From Sphingobium sp. CR2-8 (GTDB lineage: Bacteria > Pseudomonadota > Alphaproteobacteria > Sphingomonadales > Sphingomonadaceae): a stretch of DNA of 64,000 bases. The translations under genes were made by a program, and so were the position numbers. This document shows, piece by piece, positions 62,536 through 64,000 of the stretch (its first letter is position 1; the number at the start of each line of letters is the position of its first letter). The stretch spans positions 808,501 through 872,500 of the forward strand of contig NZ_JAYKZY010000002.1 in the NCBI RefSeq assembly GCF_035818615.1, written 5' to 3'. The notes under the pieces are model-generated. The model ran no database searches. It saw only the letters and a program-made list of their open reading frames with translations, and was not told the DNA's origin.

Positions 62536-63066
62536 ATGCCCATCATGACCATTGATTTCGAAGCGTCCTGCCTGCCGCGCCACGGACGATCCTTTCCGAT
62601 CGAAGTGGGGATAGCGGAGGGCACCCTGTCACGCAGCTGGCTGATCCGGCCGCATGACAGCTGGGCGGGATGGGACTGGACGGCGGAGGCGGAAGCGCTC
62701 CATGGCCTGAGCCGCGAGCGGATCGCGCGCGACGGGCAACCGGCCGCCGACGTGCTGGCCGAACTGGCGGCCGCAACGCAGGGGCGGCACATGGTAGCTG
62801 ACAGCCTGATCGACCAATATTGGCTCGATACGCTGGCTATCGCGGCGGGCGCAGCGTCGCCCTTTACGATCCAGCATGTCTCGACCCTGATCGACCGGCA
62901 GGGCGCGAACGCGGCGCAGGTCGCTGCCGCGGTCGCTTTTGCCGACGGTCGGGTGGTCGCGCGGCATCGCGCCGCCGGGGACGCGCTGTGGCTGTCGGCG
63001 GTGATCGCGCATCTGGATGGCACGGATTGCGATGCGTCCGATCCAATGTTGCTCGCGGCGCAATGA
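62536..63066 (+). CDS. DnaQ-like (DEDD) exonuclease-fold protein
   Basis: A 176-residue protein with the first exonuclease motif at the very start (MTIDFEASCLP; Asp7, Glu9) and possible later acidic residues in HMVADSLIDQYWLDTL and DALWLSAVIAHLDG. It resembles short stand-alone DEDD 3'-5' exonucleases seen in sphingomonads. No DNA-polymerase gene is near. Substrate, DNA or RNA, is unknown. Confidence 0.65.
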   Translation: MPIMTIDFEASCLPRHGRSFPIEVGIAEGTLSRSWLIRPHDSWAGWDWTAEAEALHGLSRERIARDGQPAADVLAELAAATQGRHMVADSLIDQYWLDTLAIAAGAASPFTIQHVSTLIDRQGANAAQVAAAVAFADGRVVARHRAAGDALWLSAVIAHLDGTDCDASDPMLLAAQ

Positions 63067-63202
63067 AGGGTTGAGCCTGGCCATGGCAATGATTTGTTAC
63101 ACTGGGTCAATGAGGGAGACATCCGCCAGCCTTACTCTTCCCATTGCTCGTATCTGCAAGGCCCCGATGGCGCAGATCGCCCATGTCGCAGAGGAGACGC
63201 GC

Positions 63203-63307
63203 ATGATCCAGACCCCGGCGTCCGACAGGCTGACCCCGTCCGCCACTATCCGCCCCGCCGCCGTCACGATCCGCCAGGACGCGAAGAGCGTCGTCAAAGG
63301 CGGATGA
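63203..63307 (+). CDS. Small hypothetical leader protein overlapping the response regulator
   Basis: A 34-residue frame (MIQTPASDRLTPSATIRPAA then VTIRQDAKSVVKGG) with a good GAGGAG site six bases before the ATG and an ATGA overlap with the response regulator start. It may be a small protein or a leader that couples translation; an in-frame ATG at 63110 would extend it to 65 residues. No family is recognised. Confidence 0.4.
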   Translation: MIQTPASDRLTPSATIRPAAVTIRQDAKSVVKGG

Positions 63308-64000
63308 GTTCGCCCCTGATATTGATTGCCGAGACGCACCAGGATCTGCGGCAGACGGTGCGCGAATATCTGGAGCAGACCGGGTTTCGCGTGCTGCCCG
63401 CAGCATCGGCCAACGATATTTTCAGCGCCTTGTCCACGACGCCCGTCGGCGCGCTCGTGCTGGATGCCGGGCTGCGCGGATCGGATGGCATGGACCTGTG
63501 TCGCGACGTGCGCGAACGCAGCGATGTGCCGATCATTCTGGCCGGATCGAACAGTTCGGAGGTCGACCGGGTGGTCGGGCTGGAACTAGGCGCGGACGAT
63601 TATATGGCCAAGCCCTATTCGAAGCGTGAACTGGCCGCCCGCCTGCGCGCCGTGCTGCGCCGGGGGCGGGGTGAGCGCGCGCTCAGCCTGCGCCGCCAGA
63701 CCATAGCGGTGTTCGATGGTTGGACGGTGGATTTCGCCCGGCGCGAAGTCACCGATCCGGACGGCGGACCGATCGCGCTGACCGCCGCCGAATTTGCGTT
63801 GCTGTCGGTGTTTCTGGACCATGCGCAGGCGGTGATCGCACGGGCGCGGCTGATGGAACTGGCCGGGGTGCGCGATGCGCCGTCATCCGACCGCAGCATC
63901 GACGTGCTGGTCAGCCGGTTGCGCCGAAAACTGGGTGCGGGCGGACGGGCCGCGCCGATTGTTACAGTCCGCGGCGTCGGCTACATGTTCAGCGCGGTGG
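63304..64000 (+). CDS. OmpR-type response regulator with altered acidic pocket, cut by right edge
   Basis: About 232 residues visible: a receiver domain and an OmpR/PhoB winged helix (LTAAEFALLSVFLDHAQAVI, DVLVSRLRRKLGAGGRAAPI, VTVRGVGYMFSAV). The phospho-acceptor Asp (ALVLDAGLRG) and the Lys (YMAKPYSKREL) are in place, but the two acidic residues normally at the start (VDD) are replaced by ILIAETHQD, so Mg2+ binding and phosphorylation may be weak or absent. The last few residues are beyond the edge. A partner kinase may follow outside. Confidence 0.88.
   Translation, partial: MSSPLILIAETHQDLRQTVREYLEQTGFRVLPAASANDIFSALSTTPVGALVLDAGLRGSDGMDLCRDVRERSDVPIILAGSNSSEVDRVVGLELGADDYMAKPYSKRELAARLRAVLRRGRGERALSLRRQTIAVFDGWTVDFARREVTDPDGGPIALTAAEFALLSVFLDHAQAVIARARLMELAGVRDAPSSDRSIDVLVSRLRRKLGAGGRAAPIVTVRGVGYMFSAV

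Overview
The window is high-GC alphaproteobacterial DNA, most likely from a sphingomonad (Sphingobium or Sphingomonas type). Grounds: a CcrM-type GANTC methyltransferase, a short aa3-oxidase subunit IV peptide, an ADP-forming feruloyl-CoA synthetase cluster laid out as in Sphingobium, a Gfo/Idh galactose dehydrogenase cluster, Ti-type mobilisation genes and several short intergenic palindrome families. One tRNA (Arg, CCT) is present; there is no rRNA, CRISPR array or transposase.

Layout. 1-11.2 kb is ordinary chromosome: ilvD (cut by the left edge), an L,D-transpeptidase, an MHS transporter, ahpC/ahpF, TetR and ArsR regulators, ccrM and folP. 11.8-27.0 kb is a catabolic region: a MarR regulator diverges from vanillin dehydrogenase, feruloyl-CoA hydratase/lyase, feruloyl-CoA synthetase and an aromatic-acid transporter; then come a LysR regulator, a TonB receptor, a DUF3237 protein, a dicarboxylate carrier, a D-tartrate-dehydratase-like enzyme and an exported esterase-like hydrolase. 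Together these could release, import and oxidise both halves of hydroxycinnamoyl-tartrate esters (inference). 27.0-37.8 kb is an integrated mobilisable element: TraA relaxase, a Ti-type oriT, a perfect 682-bp tandem duplication of traC-traD whose breakpoints coincide with the predicted nic site, a ParB-like gene fused to a HEPN remnant, AlpA, a TumE/TumA-like toxin-antitoxin pair and a large serine recombinase. No type IV secretion genes are present.

38-64 kb returns to chromosome: a sigma-54 regulator; a CoxIV peptide next to PntB-like membrane proteins; a galactose/arabinose oxidation cluster (GntR, galactose dehydrogenase, ketoglutarate-semialdehyde dehydrogenase, IlvD/Edd dehydratase, dgoK, dgoA); a hybrid histidine kinase; ctaA; rplM-rpsI; a lipid kinase; a phosphoesterase; a DUF433/PIN-like toxin-antitoxin pair; the compact comF-grxC-nitrilase-DUF1178 operon; tRNA-Arg; corA; and a response regulator cut by the right edge.

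Four genes (lipoprotein at 7.2 kb, folP, the sigma-54 regulator and the hybrid kinase) are each broken by the apparent loss of one base in a C or G run of five to seven. Restoring one base gives the expected protein every time, so systematic homopolymer under-calling is likelier than four real mutations.
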